DNA of 64,000 bases from Sva-07 sp963716095 (GTDB lineage: Bacteria; Actinomycetota; Acidimicrobiia; Acidimicrobiales; Ilumatobacteraceae): the NCBI GenBank assembly GCA_963716095.1, contig CAVQSV010000015.1:62001-126000 (forward strand), read 5' to 3'. A model generated the notes under the pieces. It was not told the origin of the DNA. It saw nothing but the letters and a program-made list of their open reading frames with translations, and ran no database searches. Positions 10,245-19,942 of this stretch are shown piece by piece. Both the position numbers and the translations under genes were made by a program. Each line of letters begins with the position of its first letter. Within the stretch, counting starts at the first letter, position 1.

Positions 10245-10274
10245 CGAGAAGCCAGTGATGGCTGGGGACCTCAC

Positions 10275-11124
10275 ATGACCGACGCTGTACTCACGCTGCA
10301 AGAAGTTGCCGACGAACTCGGCGTCCACTACATGACCGCGTACCGCTACGTGCGGTTGGGGGTGCTGGACGCGGCGAAGTCCGGCGGTGTCTGGCAGGTG
10401 CAGCGGTCGGCGGTCGATCGATTCCGAGAGCAGGCAGCGTCGGCCGGGAGCGGCCCGTCGGGCAAGGTGGCCGCCCGGAACCGCAAGGCGCCGTGGTCGG
10501 CTCGGCTCGAATCGCGTCTCGTCGCCGGTGACGCCCCAGGCAGCTGGAGTGTGATCGAAGCCGCGATGGCAGCGGGCGCCGAGCTCGACGAGATCTATCT
10601 CGAGGTGTTGACGCCGGCAATGGTGAGCATCGGTGAGCGCTGGGCGGCGGGGGAACTCGACATCTCGGTCGAGCATCGAGCGACCGGGATCGCCATGCGC
10701 ATCGTCGGCAGGATCGGCCCCCGGTTCACCCGGCGTGGCCGAGCCCGTGGTGTCGTGGCCCTCGGGGCGCCGTCCGGCGAGTTTCATGCGTTGCCGGTGG
10801 CGATGCTCGGGGACCTGTTGCGGCTGCGTGGCTGGGAGGTGTCGGACTTCGGTGTCGACATGCCGAGCGAGTCGATCGCGCACGTGATTCGCGAGACCAG
10901 CGACCTGTTGGCGGTCGGTCTCTCGGCGATGTCGGAGGACAACCTGCCGGCGCTGGCCGAGGCATGTGCCGCTGCACGTGCCAGCCGACCCCGAGGTGCT
11001 GGTGGTGGTCGGCGGCCACGCAGTGCTCGACGATGAGCATGCGCTGGCGCTCGGTGCGCACGCCCGCGCCGCCGGAGGCGAAGAGATGCACGAACTGCTC
11101 GCCGCCCACGCCGCCGCCCACTGA
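10275..11124 (+). CDS. CarH/LitR-like B12-binding transcriptional regulator, one frameshift
   Basis: About 283 residues. An N-terminal helix-turn-helix of excisionase/MerR type (LTLQEVADELGVHYMTAYRY) is followed by a B12-binding cap and a cobalamin-binding domain. The cap holds the CarH signature Trp-x9-Glu-His: Trp123, Glu133, His134. The binding fold carries GEFHALP, with His171 in the place of the lower-ligand His of the (E/D)xH motif, and VSDFGVDMP. CarH proteins repress genes in the dark with adenosylcobalamin and release DNA in light. An apparent extra base at about 10977 moves the frame to VPADPEVLVVVGGHAVLDD and the stop at 11122. The gene lies just before the SOS mutasome genes. No carotenoid genes are visible nearby. 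Confidence 0.78.
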
Positions 11125-11127
11125 CCT

Positions 11128-11155
11128 GTTCCCCGTGCCCAGGGCAGCGGGAACC
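11128..11155. repeat. 28-bp palindrome, copy 1
   Basis: GTTCCCCGTGCCCAGGGCAG continuing GCGGGAACC-like: arms GTTCCC/GGGAAC and TGCCC/GGGCA around a central AG. An identical copy begins at 11191. It could be an operator, a terminator after the B12 regulator, or a repeat element. Confidence 0.7.
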
Positions 11156-11190
11156 CTGACCTGGTTCCCGGGCGTTCCCGCGTGCCAAGT

Positions 11191-11218
11191 GTTCCCCGTG
11201 CCCAGGGCAGCGGGAACC
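11191..11218. repeat. 28-bp palindrome, copy 2 (exact)
   Basis: Exact copy of 11128-11155, offset by 63 bases. It ends 22 bases before the SOS box of imuA'. Between the copies a degenerate third half (GGTTCCCGGGCGTTCCCGCG) can be seen. Confidence 0.7.
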
Positions 11219-11240
11219 ATGGCTCGATCCGGTGGCAGCA

Positions 11241-11254
11241 CGAACACATGTTCG
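11241..11254 (+). promoter_or_regulatory. LexA SOS box of imuA'-imuB
   Basis: CGAACACATGTTCG is a perfect CGAAC-N4-GTTCG box. GATACC (11254-11259), a plausible -10, overlaps its end and precedes the ATG at 11269 by nine bases. LexA bound here would block the promoter. The dnaE2 promoter at 15229 has the same layout. Confidence 0.92.
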
Positions 11255-11268
11255 ATACCATGGGCGCG

Positions 11269-11910
11269 ATGGAACTTGCTGTGGAGCCCTCGGTCGATCT
11301 CGTCGCTCTGGCCGAGCGTGTGTCGCCGCTGTCATTGGCGCGTGAGCGCACACTGCCGGTGGCAGAAGACTTCGCCGAACTCTTCGTCGAGGGTGGTCTG
11401 GTCAGGGGCCGTTCGTTCGCCTGCTCCGGCCCGGCCGCGACCTCGTTGGCGTTGGCGTTGGCCGCTCCGGCGGTGGCTGCGGGTTCGTGGCTGGCAACGA
11501 TCGACGTGCCCACCCTCGGCCTCGATGCAGCCAGTGAGTTCGGTGTTGCACTCGAGCGGGTGGTCGCCGTGCACACCGGAGAGCAGCCCGACCAGCAGGC
11601 TGCTCGGTGGCCCGATGTCGTCGCAGCGGCAGCCGACGGCTTCGACCTGCTGATCACGAGAGTCCCGGCCACGGTGTCGTCGGCAGCGGTCCGCAAGGTT
11701 GCCACCCGCCTGCGTCAGCGTGACGTGGTCATGCTGGTGCTCGGCGATCCGGGAACGTTGTCGTGCGATGGTGTGCTCGATTCCCATGCTGTCGAATGGG
11801 CAGGGCTCGGTGTCGGTCACGGCCACCTGCAGCATCGGCGACTCGTCGTCGAGGCGTCTGGTCGTCGTCTGCACGGCCGGCGCCGATGCCGGCTTGCGCT
11901 GCCGGGATGA
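11269..11910 (+). CDS. imuA: ImuA' (SulA/RecA-like) mutasome accessory protein
   Basis: 213-residue protein in the ImuA' position of the actinobacterial mutasome. It starts MELAVEPSVDLVALAERVSPL and has RecA-like blocks (SFACSGPAATSLALALAAP; GSWLATIDVPTLGLDAASEFGVALERV) but no intact Walker A lysine. The C-terminus RLVVEASGRRLHGRRRCRLALPG resembles that of other ImuA' proteins. ATG 11269 is preferred because it lies nine bases from the GATACC box; ATG 11260 would abut the box. It recruits ImuB and DnaE2 in translesion synthesis by homology. The stop overlaps the imuB ATG (ATGA). Confidence 0.8.
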   Translation: MELAVEPSVDLVALAERVSPLSLARERTLPVAEDFAELFVEGGLVRGRSFACSGPAATSLALALAAPAVAAGSWLATIDVPTLGLDAASEFGVALERVVAVHTGEQPDQQAARWPDVVAAAADGFDLLITRVPATVSSAAVRKVATRLRQRDVVMLVLGDPGTLSCDGVLDSHAVEWAGLGVGHGHLQHRRLVVEASGRRLHGRRRCRLALPG

Positions 11911-13551
11911 GTCGAATGGATCAGGTAACGCCGCCGCGCATCGTGTCGATCTGGTTCCCCGACTGGCCGGTCACTGCAGCGGGGTTCGGTGCTGACGTGG
12001 CCGCCGCGGTGATGGGGGCGAACCGGGTGGTGGCGCGCACCGAGGCCGCAGCGGTCGACGGCGTGGTCATCGGGCAGCGGCGGCGCCAGGCCCAACGACG
12101 TTGTCCCCATCTGACCCTGGTCGACCGCGATGCCGATCGCGACGCCCGCGAGTTCGAGCCGCTGGTGCGCGCTGTCGCCGAACTCTCCCCGCGTCTCGAC
12201 GTGATCGAGGCGGGTTGGATCAGCCTCCTGGCCCGCGGGCCCTCACGATACTTCGGAGGTGACCGGTCGTTGGTCGAGCAACTCGGCGACGTGATCGGTT
12301 CCGAATCGGCATCAACGGCGGGCATTGGTGTCGCCGACGGCCGGTTCGCCTCGAGTGTGGCCGCTCGGCTGGCGGTACGACGCCGCGAGCCGGTCATCGT
12401 CGAGCCGGGTGCATCACCGACGTTCTGCGCCGACCTTCCGATCGGGTGGCTGCAGACCCTCGGGTGAATGCGACGCCGAGCTGGTCGAGCTGTTCGGTCG
12501 ACTCGGGCTGCGTCGCCTCGGCGATCTTGCTGCGCTTCCGCCTGCCGACGTGCTCGGCCGGTTCGGCCATCCGGGCGTGCACGCACACGCACTGGCCTCG
12601 GGCGCCGATGTTCGGCCGGCGAGCACGACCGATCCGGCGCCCGAGCGTCGTCTCGATCAGGTGCTCGACGATCCAGCAGCACAGTCGAGTGCAGTGGTCT
12701 TCATCGCCAAACAGCTGGCCGACGAGCTGGCTGCGACGCTCGGCGCCGATGGTCGGGTGTGCACCCGGCTCGTCGTGGTGCTCGAATCCGAACACGGTGA
12801 GCGCTCCGAGCGGTCGTGGTATCGGGCGAGCGGGCTCTCGGCGCAGGCGATGGTCGAACGGGTGCGTTGGCAGCTCGATGCATGGGTGAACCTGCCGCGG
12901 GGGAGCGAGGAGGAACTCACGGGTGGGGTCGTGTTGGTCAGGCTCGTCCCCGACGAGGTGCGCGCCGACGACGGGGTCCAGCTCGGGCTGTGGGGTGGAC
13001 AATCAGAAGCCGACCGGCAGGCCGCCAGGGCGATTGCTCGCCTCACCACGCTCACCTCCGACGACGCGGTGACCGTGCCGGTGTGGAACGGTGGGCGCCT
13101 GCCAGCCGACCGGTACCGGTGGGTGTCGGCGGCCATGGTCGACCTCGACCACCGGGCGAGAGCTGTCTCGTCGGCCGGCACGGGGAGTGGACCGACCGGC
13201 CCGTGGCCGGGGACGTTGCCGTCGCCGTCGCCGGCCAGCGTGTTCGCCCAGCCCCACCCTGCGATGGTCCTCGACGAGCACGGTGATGCGGTGCAGGTCA
13301 GCGCCCGCGGCGTCGTGTCGGGGCAGCCCTCGGTGCTGGTGTTGTTGACCGGCGATGACACAACGGGATGGCGACGTGGCCGATCACGGTCGATCGTTGC
13401 CTGGGCAGGGCCGTGGCCGATCGAAGAGCGGTGGTGGGAGCCCGAGCGGCATCGACGCCTCGCCCGGTTCCAGGTGGTCACCGACGATCACGACGGGTTC
13501 CTGGTGGTCGCCGAACACCAACGCTGGTGGGTCAGCGCCCGCTACGACTGA
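11907..13551 (+). CDS. imuB: ImuB, Y-family polymerase-like mutasome hub, one frameshift
   Basis: About 548 residues. It begins MSRMDQVTPPRIVSIWFPDWPV, the ImuB-type N-terminus lacking the Y-family catalytic acidic residues, so it is probably a non-catalytic hub. At about 12465 one extra G in a GGG run brings in a stop; the next frame resumes CDAELVELFGRLGLRRLGDLAALP, the helix-hairpin-helix thumb. A beta-clamp-binding motif QLGLW is near residue 358. The C-terminal WPIEERWWEPERHRRLARFQ block is typical of ImuB and presumably contacts DnaE2 and ImuA'. Confidence 0.88.
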
Positions 13552-13583
13552 GGTCGCTCAGATCGCTCAGAGACTCAGGTTGC

Positions 13584-14351
13584 TCAGACGACTGCGGCGA
13601 GGCCGAACGAGTGCGACAGCTCGAGCTGGTCGGTCACGTCGTTGGCGAGGCGGAACCCGACTCCACGAACGGTGTGGATCACCTTGATCTCCGGTGCGGC
13701 CTTGTCGAGCTTGCGGCGCAGGTTCGACAGATGGACGTCGACGACGTGGTTGTCGCCCACCCAGGTCGGGCCCCACACGGCGTCGAGGAGGTCTTCTCGA
13801 GTGCACACCTCGGTCGGGCGGCGGCAGAGCTGTTCGAGCAATGAGAACTCGATGCGGGTCGTGGCGACTTCTTCGGCGTCGACGCGGACCTCGCGGCGGC
13901 CGAGGTCGATGGTGAGCGGTCCGAGATCGAGCACCGTGGTCAGCGCCGTCTCGGGGCGACCGTGCATCTGGCGCGGGCGCCGCAGCAGTGCATGGCATCG
14001 TGCGGAGAGCTCCTCGGGGAGGACGGGCATCGACACCGCGTCGTCGGCGCCGGAGTGCAACATGGCGGCGCGGGTGCGGTGCGCTCCTTCCTCGGTGATG
14101 CACAGCAGATACTGCTCGCTCGAGTCGCGCAGGCGCTCGTAGAGCGGACGACCGTCGGAAGCCCGGAGTCGGGAGCAGACGATCAGGACGTCGGGGGAGA
14201 ACGACTCGGCGAGCATGATCGCAGCGTCGCTGTCGGTGGGTGCGCTGACGCTGAAGCCCGCTGACCGAAGCCCGGCGACGCTGACCCGACGAAGGTCGGG
14301 GTCGTCGACGGCGATCAGGATGCGAGGTGCAGTGGTGATGTCGTTGTCCAT
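13584..14351 (-). CDS. OmpR/PhoB-type response regulator with a non-phosphorylatable receiver
   Basis: 255 residues. The receiver (residues 10-120) keeps the DD pair (IAVDD), but the phospho-acceptor Asp is Cys59 (DVLIVCSRLRASDG) and the conserved Lys is Met108 (GADDAVSMPV). It therefore cannot be phosphorylated in the usual way. The winged-helix output domain (about 135-250) is intact, with RIEFSLLEQLCRRP and a VDVHLSNLRRKL recognition helix. No histidine kinase is nearby. It is convergent with imuB and divergent from the Nudix gene. Start: ATG at 14351, MDNDITTAPRILI; the open frame extends further upstream without a better start. Confidence 0.85.
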   Translation of the reverse strand: MDNDITTAPRILIAVDDPDLRRVSVAGLRSAGFSVSAPTDSDAAIMLAESFSPDVLIVCSRLRASDGRPLYERLRDSSEQYLLCITEEGAHRTRAAMLHSGADDAVSMPVLPEELSARCHALLRRPRQMHGRPETALTTVLDLGPLTIDLGRREVRVDAEEVATTRIEFSLLEQLCRRPTEVCTREDLLDAVWGPTWVGDNHVVDVHLSNLRRKLDKAAPEIKVIHTVRGVGFRLANDVTDQLELSHSFGLAAVV

Positions 14352-14494
14352 GGATGTGATCCGCCAGTTCCGCCCAGTTCGGGGAGTGAGTTGTGTGCCT
14401 GGATGAGGTATCGGCAGGAACCTGACGAACTCAAGAAGAAATCGAAGAGAAATCACATGGGTGTAGTTCCCGTCGTCCCTGCTACATCTGGGTG

Positions 14495-15040
14495 ATGCAC
14501 GACGCCCAGGTCCATCAACGGATTCGCGCCGATGTGGCGGCTCGCCGACCGGTCGACGAACGCGAAGCAGTGTCGATCGGACCGGTTCCTGGCGGCGTTC
14601 GATGCGCTGGCGGCGCCTCTCGACCAGGAGTCGGATCTCACGCACGTGACCGGGTCGGGCATCGTCGTGGGGTCACGGGGCGTGGTGCTGCTCGAGCACA
14701 AGCGACTGGGCATCTGGCTGCAACCCGGCGGCCACATCGACCCTGACGAGACTCCGTGGGATGCGGCACTGCGGGAGAGCCGGGAGGAAACCGGCCTGCG
14801 AGGTGTCGTTCGCCGGGCCGGTCGACAGTGGTGGTGTCCCGGAGTTGATCCACGTCGACGTGCACGAGGGCGGTCGTGGTCACACCCATCTCGATCTGCG
14901 GTACCTGATCGACGGGGGCGACGCCGATCCCGGACCCGCCCGAAGGTGAGAGCCAGCACATCGACTGGTTCGAGTGGCATGCCGCGGTCGACCGCGCCGA
15001 CCCGGGCCTCCGCGGCCTCCTCGACGCGCTCGCCCCCTGA
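14495..15040 (+). CDS. Nudix hydrolase, three frameshifts
   Basis: Rejoined from three frames to about 180 residues: MHDAQVHQRIRADVAARRP, then DRFLAAFDALAAPLDQESDLTHVTGS, with the Nudix box starting GGHIDPDETPWDAAL and ending RESREETGL (Gx5Ex7REUxEExGU), then EVSFAGPVDSGGVPELIHVDVH and a final SQHIDWFEWHAAVDRADPGLRG. Apparent single extra bases occur at about 14580, 14805 and 14945. It hydrolyses a nucleoside-diphosphate-linked substrate that cannot be told from sequence. GTG 14492 is an alternative start. Confidence 0.75.
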
Positions 15041-15050
15041 CCGCCGACGT

Positions 15051-15177
15051 CCCGAAAAATGTGCGGATCGTGCCGCTGAGCGCACGATCTCGCGCACATT
15101 TCGGACGGCCATCGCCGCCGCACCCGAAATGTGCGCAGATCTGCCCGCGGGTGACGCACCGGTGCGCATTTTTCGGG
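15051..15177. repeat. Tandem hairpin repeat with CCGAAA(AA)TGTGCGC ends
   Basis: Two hairpins in tandem. The first has arms CCCGAAAAATGTGCG (15051) and CGCGCACATTTCGG (15091), with an inner perfect stem GATCGTGC/GCACGATC. The second has CCCGAAATGTGCGCA (15123) and TGCGCATTTTTCGGG (15163). The arms are variants of one sequence, so this is a duplicated palindromic element, possibly also a terminator for the Nudix gene. It fills most of the gap before dnaE2. Confidence 0.7.
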
Positions 15178-15228
15178 TTGGGGGTCGGGTGGGTGTGGGG
15201 AGGTGGTGGAGTTGGGGGTTGCGGAGAG

Positions 15229-15242
15229 CGAACAGATGTTCG
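15229..15242 (+). promoter_or_regulatory. LexA SOS box of dnaE2
   Basis: CGAACAGATGTTCG, one base different in the spacer from the imuA' box and likewise followed by GATACT (15242-15247) seven bases before the ATG at 15255. dnaE2 is thus predicted to be LexA-repressed with a leaderless transcript. Confidence 0.92.
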
Positions 15243-15254
15243 ATACTGGACGCG

Positions 15255-18200
15255 ATGGGGTTCAACAACCCGTCCTGGTCATGGAGCGAACTGGAAGCAA
15301 CCCTCTCGGGGACCGCAGGCCGTGACGGGCGCGCCCCGGGCAGCCCCTCGTGGAACGCCGGCGGCGACGGCCCGGCCTGGGGTCGCAAACGTCAACCGTT
15401 CGAAGCGCCGGGCTTGGTGCGACCGTCCGGCACCGTGCCGTACGCGGAGTTGCACTGCCACTCGAACTTCTCGTTTCTCGACGGCGCCTCGCACCCCGAG
15501 GAACTGGCCATCGAGGCGGCTCGCCTCGGGCTGGAGGCGTTGGCGATCACCGACCACGACGGCTTGTACGGGGTGGTCCGGTTCGCCGAGGCGGCCAAAG
15601 CGGTCGGCCTCGCGACCGTGTTCGGCACCGAGATCACGCTCTCGCCGCACGACGCTCGGGTTGCCCGATCGGAGGCCGACACGCTCCGCCAGGTCGCCAC
15701 GGGCATGGTTCCCGACTCTCATGCCCCCGATCCTGGCGGCACGCACCTCGTCGTACTCGCCGACGGCCCGGCAGGCTATGCCCGCCTGTCGCGGGTGCTG
15801 AGCACCGGACATCTGGCGGGCGAGAAGGGGGCGCCGCAGTTCTCGTTCGGCGACCTCGCCGACACCGTCGCCGGGCATGCATGGGCGCTCACCGGCTGCC
15901 GCAAGGGAGCGGTGCCGGCAGCATTGGTCTCCGAAGGCCCCGCTGCGGCGCGCCGCGAGCTCTTGGGACTGGTCGACGCGTTCGGGCGCGACCGGGTACT
16001 GGTCGAGTTGTGGGATCACGGCAATCCGCTCGACACCGCTCGCAACGATGCGCTGGCCGAACTTGCCGCTCGCGAGCGTGTCGAGTGCGTGGCGAGCAAC
16101 AACGTCCACTACGCCACCCCCAACCAGCGACGGTTGGCCACGGCGCTCGCAGCGGTGCGAGCGCGCCGCAGCCTCGATCAGATCGATTCGTGGTTGCCGG
16201 CCGCGGCGGGAGCGCACCTGCGTTCGGGCGCTGAGCAGGAGCGGCGGTTCCGTCGGTATCCGGGTGTGGTCGAACGAGCCGCCGAGATCGGTCGAGCGGC
16301 GGCATTCGACCTGTCGCTGGTGGCGCCGAACCTCCCGCCGTTCCCGTGTCCGTCCGGCGCTGATGGCAGCCCGATGAGCGAGATGGAGTTCCTCCGCCGG
16401 GTGACCGAGGACGGTGCGCGCCGACGGTATGGCGAGCGGCCGACGCACAGTGAGGATCTGTCGTTGCGGGCCCGTGCCTGGAAGACGATCGACCGCGAGC
16501 TGGCGCTGATCGAACAGCTCGACTTCGCCGGCTACTTCTTGATCGTGTGGGACATCGTCGAGTTCTGCCGTCGGGCCAACATCTTCTGTCAGGGTCGGGG
16601 AAGCGCAGCGAACTCGGCGGTGTGTTACGCGCTCGGCGTCACCGCCGCCGATGCGGTGTCGCTGGGCTTGCTGTTCGAACGGTTCCTGTCGCCTGAGCGT
16701 GACGGCCCGCCCGACATCGATGTCGACATCGAGAGCGACCGGCGCGAAGAAGTGATCCAGTACGTGTACGAGCGGTACGGACGCCACCACACCGCCCAGG
16801 TCGCGAACGTGATCACGTACCGTGCCCGCTCGGCGGTGCGCGACATGGCCAAAGCACTCGGGTTCGAGCCGGGCCAGCAGGATGCCTGGTCGAAGCAGGT
16901 CGATGGGTGGGGTGGGGTGGCGTCGACCGCAGCGCAGCCCGACTGCTCGATCCCCGCACCGGTGCTGGAGTTGGCGCTCGAGGTCGAGGATGCGCCACGC
17001 CACCTCGGGATCCACTCGGGCGGCATGGTGATCTGCGATCGGCCGGTGATCGAGGTGTGCCCGGTCGAGTGGGCCCGGATGGACAAGCGGTCGGTGCTGC
17101 AGTGGGACAAGGACGACTGTGCCCGCACCGGCCTGGTCAAGTTCGATCTGCTCGGACTCGGGATGCTCTCCGCGCTGCACTATGCCGTCGACCTGGTGCG
17201 CGAACACCGTGGCTACGAGATCGACCTCGCAACGATTCCGCAGGACGACGACGTGTACGGGATGCTCTGTCGGGCCGACACCGTCGGGGTGTTCCAGATC
17301 GAGTCACGAGCGCAGATGGCCACGTTGCCGCGCCTCAAGCCTCGCCGGTTCTACGACCTGGTGGTCGAGGTGGCGTTGATCCGGCCGGGTCCGATCCAGG
17401 GTGGGTCGGTGCATCCGTACATCCGTCGTCGCAACGGCCTCGAGCCGATCACCTATCTGCACCCGCTGTTGGAGAACTCGCTCGGCAAGACGCTCGGTAT
17501 CCCGCTGTTCCAGGAGCAGCTGATGCAGATGGCGATCGACGTGGCCGGGTTCACCCCGGCGGAGTCAGACGAGCTTCGCCAGGCGATGGGTTCGAAGCGT
17601 TCGGCGCGGCGAATGGAGCGGTTGAAGCAGCGGCTGTATGCGGGGATGGCCGAGCGGGGGATCACCGGCGACATCGCGGACGAGCTGTTCATGAAGATGA
17701 AGGCGTTTGCCAACTACGGCTTCCCCGAGTCGCACTCGGTGAGCTTTGCCTACCTCGTGTACGCGTCGTCGTGGATCAAGTATCACGAGCCGGCGGCGTT
17801 CTGCGCGGCGCTGCTCAACGCCCAGCCGATGGGGTTCTGGTCGCCGCACACGTTGGTGCGCGATGCCCGCCGTCACGGTGTCGTGGTGCACACCCCCGAT
17901 CTCAATGCGTCGCTGGCGGGGGCGACGTTGGAACCATGTCCCGAATCGGAGGGTGGTGTTGCGGTGCGGTTGGGGATCGGATCGGTACGCGGGATCGGCT
18001 CGGAGTTGGCCGAGGAGATCGAAGCCACTCGCAAGGCGGGTGGGCTGTTCGCCGACACCGAGGATCTCGTGCGGCGGGTGCCGGCGTTGACGCTCGTCCA
18101 ACTGGAAGCGATGGCCACCGGTGGGGTGTTCGGTGAGTGTTTCGGCCTCGACCGGCGCATGGCGTTGTGGACCGTGGGCGCGACGGCACAGTCACGGCCT

Positions 18201-18664
18201 GGTCGTCTGCCAGGAATCGTCACCGGCGACGACGCGCCACGACTGCCGGGGATGACGCCGGTGGAGGAGGCGGTTGCCGATCTCTGGGCCACCGGTGTGT
18301 CACCCGACGGGCATCCGACAGTCTTCGTGCGTGACGAGTTGACCCGGCTGGGTGTGCTGACCTCTGCGCAGCTGTGGGATCCCGAGCCGGGCTCGATCGT
18401 GCAGGTCGCCGGGGTGGTCACGCATCGTCAGCGTCCGATGACCGCGCAGGGCGTGACGTTCCTCAACCTCGAAGACGAGACCGGCTTGATCAACGTGGTG
18501 ATCTCGAAGGGGTGCTGGGCCCGGTTCCGGAAGGTCGCGGAGAAGCACCGGCGATGCTGATCCGCGGCCGCCTCGAGCGCAGCGAAGGTGTCGTCAACAT
18601 CGTTGCCGAACACCTGGCGCCGCTGCCGATGCCCGCCAACGTGAAGTCCCGCGACTTCCGCTGA
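15255..18664 (+). CDS. dnaE2: DnaE2, error-prone DNA polymerase III alpha subunit, frameshifted near the end
   Basis: About 1137 residues, the usual length of DnaE2. An N-terminal PHP domain begins YAELHCHSNFSFLDGAS with ITDHDGLYG. The polymerase catalytic aspartates are in PPDIDVDIE near residue 485, and RGSAANSAVCYALGVT and GMVICDRPV blocks follow. The C-terminal OB fold (VQVAGVVTHRQRPMTAQG) reaches GLINVVISKG. At about 18545 one base seems missing, giving an early stop at 18560; the next frame continues PAMLIRGRLERSEGVVNIVAEH to TGA 18662-18664. It works with ImuA' and ImuB in SOS mutagenesis. The SOS box supports ATG 15255. The stop abuts a palindromic repeat. Confidence 0.95.
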
Positions 18665-18761
18665 TCACATCAGGGGTCAGACCCAGGATGTAACGGCATG
18701 AGATGCGTCGGCCCGTCGCCGGTTCGGTGTTGTTACACCCTGGGTCTGACCCCTGATGTGA
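18665..18761. repeat. Head-to-head pair of 30-bp repeats (GTC-GAC family)
   Basis: Arm 1 (18665-18694) reads TCACATCAGGGGTCAGACCC then AGGATGTAAC. Arm 2 (18732-18761) is its reverse complement with one mismatch, 37 bases apart. Each arm holds an imperfect palindrome GGGGTC-A-GACCC. The pair fills the gap between convergent dnaE2 and the dehydratase gene, and arm 2 supplies the dehydratase stop codon. Confidence 0.9.
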
Positions 18762-19942
18762 CCGGGGTGTCGACCATGGAGAGGTGGAGGTCGCCGTCGA
18801 GGGGGTACGGGTTCGCCAGGGCGACCGCTTCGTTCAGCTCCACGCCCAGGCCGGGCTCGCGTCGAGGGGATCACGTGGCCGTCCTCCCACTCGATCGGCG
18901 TGGTCAGCAGGTCGGCGTGGAAGCCGGTCCAGTCCTGGATGCCCTCGACGATCAACAGGTTCGGCAATGTCGCCGCGAGCTGGATGTTCGCTGCCCCGAG
19001 GATCGGGCCCGAGTACAGGTGGGGTGCGATCTGGCACCCCGATGCCTCGGCGATTGCGGCGATCTTCTTGCCGGCCAGCAACCCGCCGCAACGGCCCAGG
19101 TTCGGCTGCCAGATCGCCGCCGCCTGATAGCGGCCCAGCGCCGCGAACTCGGTGATCGTCGTCAGTCGCTCGCCGGTCGCCACGGGGATCGACGTCTGGC
19201 GAGCGACCCGGGCCATCTCCTCGGGCTGGTCGGGCTGCGTCGGCTCCTCGAACCACAGCGGATCGAACTGCTCCAACCGTTGCGCCAGCCGGACCGCGCC
19301 GGCAGCGGTGAACTGCCCGTGCGTGCCGAACAGCAGGTCGGCCCTCGACCCGACCGCCTCACGGATCGCCCCGGTGATCGCCACCGACCGCTCGATGTCG
19401 TCCTGGCTCGGCTGGTGCCCGTCGAATGCGGTGTACGGCCCGGCCGGGTCGAACTTCACCGCGGTGAAGCCGCGCTCGACCTCGAACGCCGCCTGCTCCG
19501 CCGCCTGGGTCGGATCGGTGTAGACGTCGGGGCGGCCGTCCGCCGGATACAGATACGTGTAGGTCCTGATCCGCTCGTGGACCCGCCCGCCGAGGAGGTC
19601 GTAGATCGGCTTGCCGGCGTCCTTGCCGACGATGTCCCAGCAGGCCATCTCGATCCCGCTCATCACTCCGACCAGCGTCGGGTCGGGCCGCAGCGCATAG
19701 CCCGAGGAGTACATCCGGCGCCACAGCAGCTCGATGCGGTTCGGATCGGCGTCGATCACCCACCGGTCGGCGATGTCGTCGACCATCGCCGCCACCGTGT
19801 GCGGCCCGAACGTGGCGACATAGATCTCGCCGTAACCGACGACGCCGGTGTCGGTGGTCAGCTTGACCACGATGAAGTAGCGCCCACCGAAGTGCGGTGG
19901 GGGATTCGCAATGACGAACGTCGTGCAGTCGGCGATGCGCAT
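18733..19942 (-). CDS. Enolase-superfamily sugar-acid dehydratase (mandelate racemase group), frameshifted
   Basis: About 403 residues. Capping domain MRIADCTTFVIANPPPHFGG, then the barrel with AVKFDPAG (Lys of the KxK/KxD strand), DLLFGTHGQFT, WFEEPTQPD (metal Glu), ATGERLTT (metal Glu) and APHLYSGP (His). The GTHGQFT block resembles galactonate-dehydratase-like members, so a sugar-acid dehydratase is likely; the substrate is unknown. At about 18859 one extra base occurs; the corrected C-terminus reads EPGLGVELNEAVALANPYPLDGD. The last codons and the stop come from the repeat at 18732-18761. It is downstream of, and probably co-transcribed with, the Phn-type transporter. Confidence 0.78.

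Noticed and set aside
14352..14494. Extra gene between the response regulator and Nudix gene
   Set aside because: The upstream minus-strand frame is open but has no start context or family match.
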